The notes beneath the pieces were generated by a model that was not told the DNA's origin, made no database searches, and was given only the letters and a program-made list of their open reading frames with translations. From positions 1 to 5,927 of the forward strand of contig JACNHM010000241.1 in NCBI GenBank assembly GCA_014383605.1: a stretch of 5,927 bases of DNA, read 5' to 3'. The position numbers were made by a program, and so were the translations under genes. Source of the DNA: Chloroflexota bacterium (GTDB taxonomy: Bacteria > Chloroflexota > Anaerolineae > UBA3071). Every line of letters starts with the position of its first letter. The stretch's first letter is position 1. Positions 5,719 through 5,927 of this stretch are shown piece after piece.

Positions 5719-5927
5719 TCACTCTCCGAGCAACGCTAACTTCGCCTTGCGCCAAGCTTTGCGCGGATTGGCATAGCGTCTCCAATTGCGACGCGCCCAG
5801 CGCTTGAAGGCGTTCCAGGGCTTGCGGCGCTGAGATTCCGCCAGAGCCCAGTTCAGGAACTCAGGATCATGCCCCTTGATCTTGGTCTCGGTGGGGTTGC
5901 GGCGGTACTGGTCGTGGCTGGCGATGA
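5719..5927 (-). CDS. C-terminal end of an unidentified basic, Trp/Arg-rich protein (runs off right edge)
   Basis: An open frame enters from the right edge and ends at a TGA at 5721-5719, giving 68 residues from IASHDQYRRNPTETKIKGHD to KAKLALLGE. It is real rather than a shadow by position: it ends 20 nt before the amidohydrolase start on the same strand. The tail is strongly basic with many aromatics (FKRWARRNWRRYANPRKAWRK), has no membrane segment, and may form an amphipathic or nucleic-acid/phosphate-binding helix. I do not recognise the family. The run resembles C-termini of some B12-binding radical SAM proteins only loosely, and I would not rely on that. Confidence 0.7.
   Translation of the reverse strand, partial: IASHDQYRRNPTETKIKGHDPEFLNWALAESQRRKPWNAFKRWARRNWRRYANPRKAWRKAKLALLGE

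Noticed and set aside
5699..5785. Upstream start (ATG at 5785) for the amidohydrolase
   Set aside because: It would add 29 residues with no family resemblance and overlap the end of the upstream gene by 67 nt; the family's N-terminal LILYNGR motif fits a start at 5698 or 5692.

Overview
The window is GC-rich, and every gene I can support lies on the minus strand, so transcription runs from high to low coordinates. Several signs point to a Chloroflexota-type (Anaerolineae-like) bacterium, probably from an environmental genome. The solute-binding lipoprotein has a VEKEVVVEKE-type linker after its lipobox. Short dispersed repeats containing PEPVEG-type (CCTTCGACAGGCTCAGG) and GGGTTTC-heptamer sequences occur both between and inside genes. 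There is also the tail of an aldehyde:ferredoxin oxidoreductase. The assignment is an inference from style, since no marker gene is present.

Layout in transcription order, right to left. (1) 5927-5719: C-terminal 68 residues of an unidentified, very basic, Trp/Arg-rich protein. (2) 5698-4076: a complete YtcJ-like amidohydrolase (amidohydrolase_3 family) with its metal motifs intact and an in-frame heptamer-repeat insertion. (3) 4077-3997: an open stretch out of frame with the amidohydrolase that reads as the last ~24 residues of a tungsten aldehyde:ferredoxin oxidoreductase, apparently a gene remnant. (4) 3996-3804: a non-coding gap with four segments that can pair in two alternative ways, including one dispersed-repeat copy. 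(5) 3803-2883 and 2886-2071: the A and B subunits of a family I CoA-transferase (glutaconate / 3-oxoadipate CoA-transferase type), overlapping by ATGA; subunit B carries an in-frame dispersed repeat. (6) 2070-1768: an intergenic region with a near-consensus sigma-70 promoter (TTGACA-17 bp-TATAAC) and a ~215-nt leader. (7) 1767-382: a branched-chain amino acid/amide-type ABC transporter solute-binding lipoprotein. (8) 381-221: an intercistronic gap with a strong hairpin. (9) 220-1: the start of a small two-helix membrane protein with an excellent ribosome-binding site.

The solute-binding protein with the small membrane protein behind it looks like the head of an ABC uptake operon with its own promoter. 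Permease and ATPase genes would be expected beyond the left edge. The CoA-transferase pair is a separate two-gene unit that activates or exchanges a carboxylic acid, probably a dicarboxylate. The amidohydrolase probably belongs with the gene off the right edge. A shared catabolic role (import, hydrolysis, CoA activation) is possible but not shown. I see no clearly new system. The most notable items are the oxidoreductase tail abutting the amidohydrolase stop codon, repeats placed in frame inside two enzymes, and the alternative-pairing leader before the CoA-transferase.
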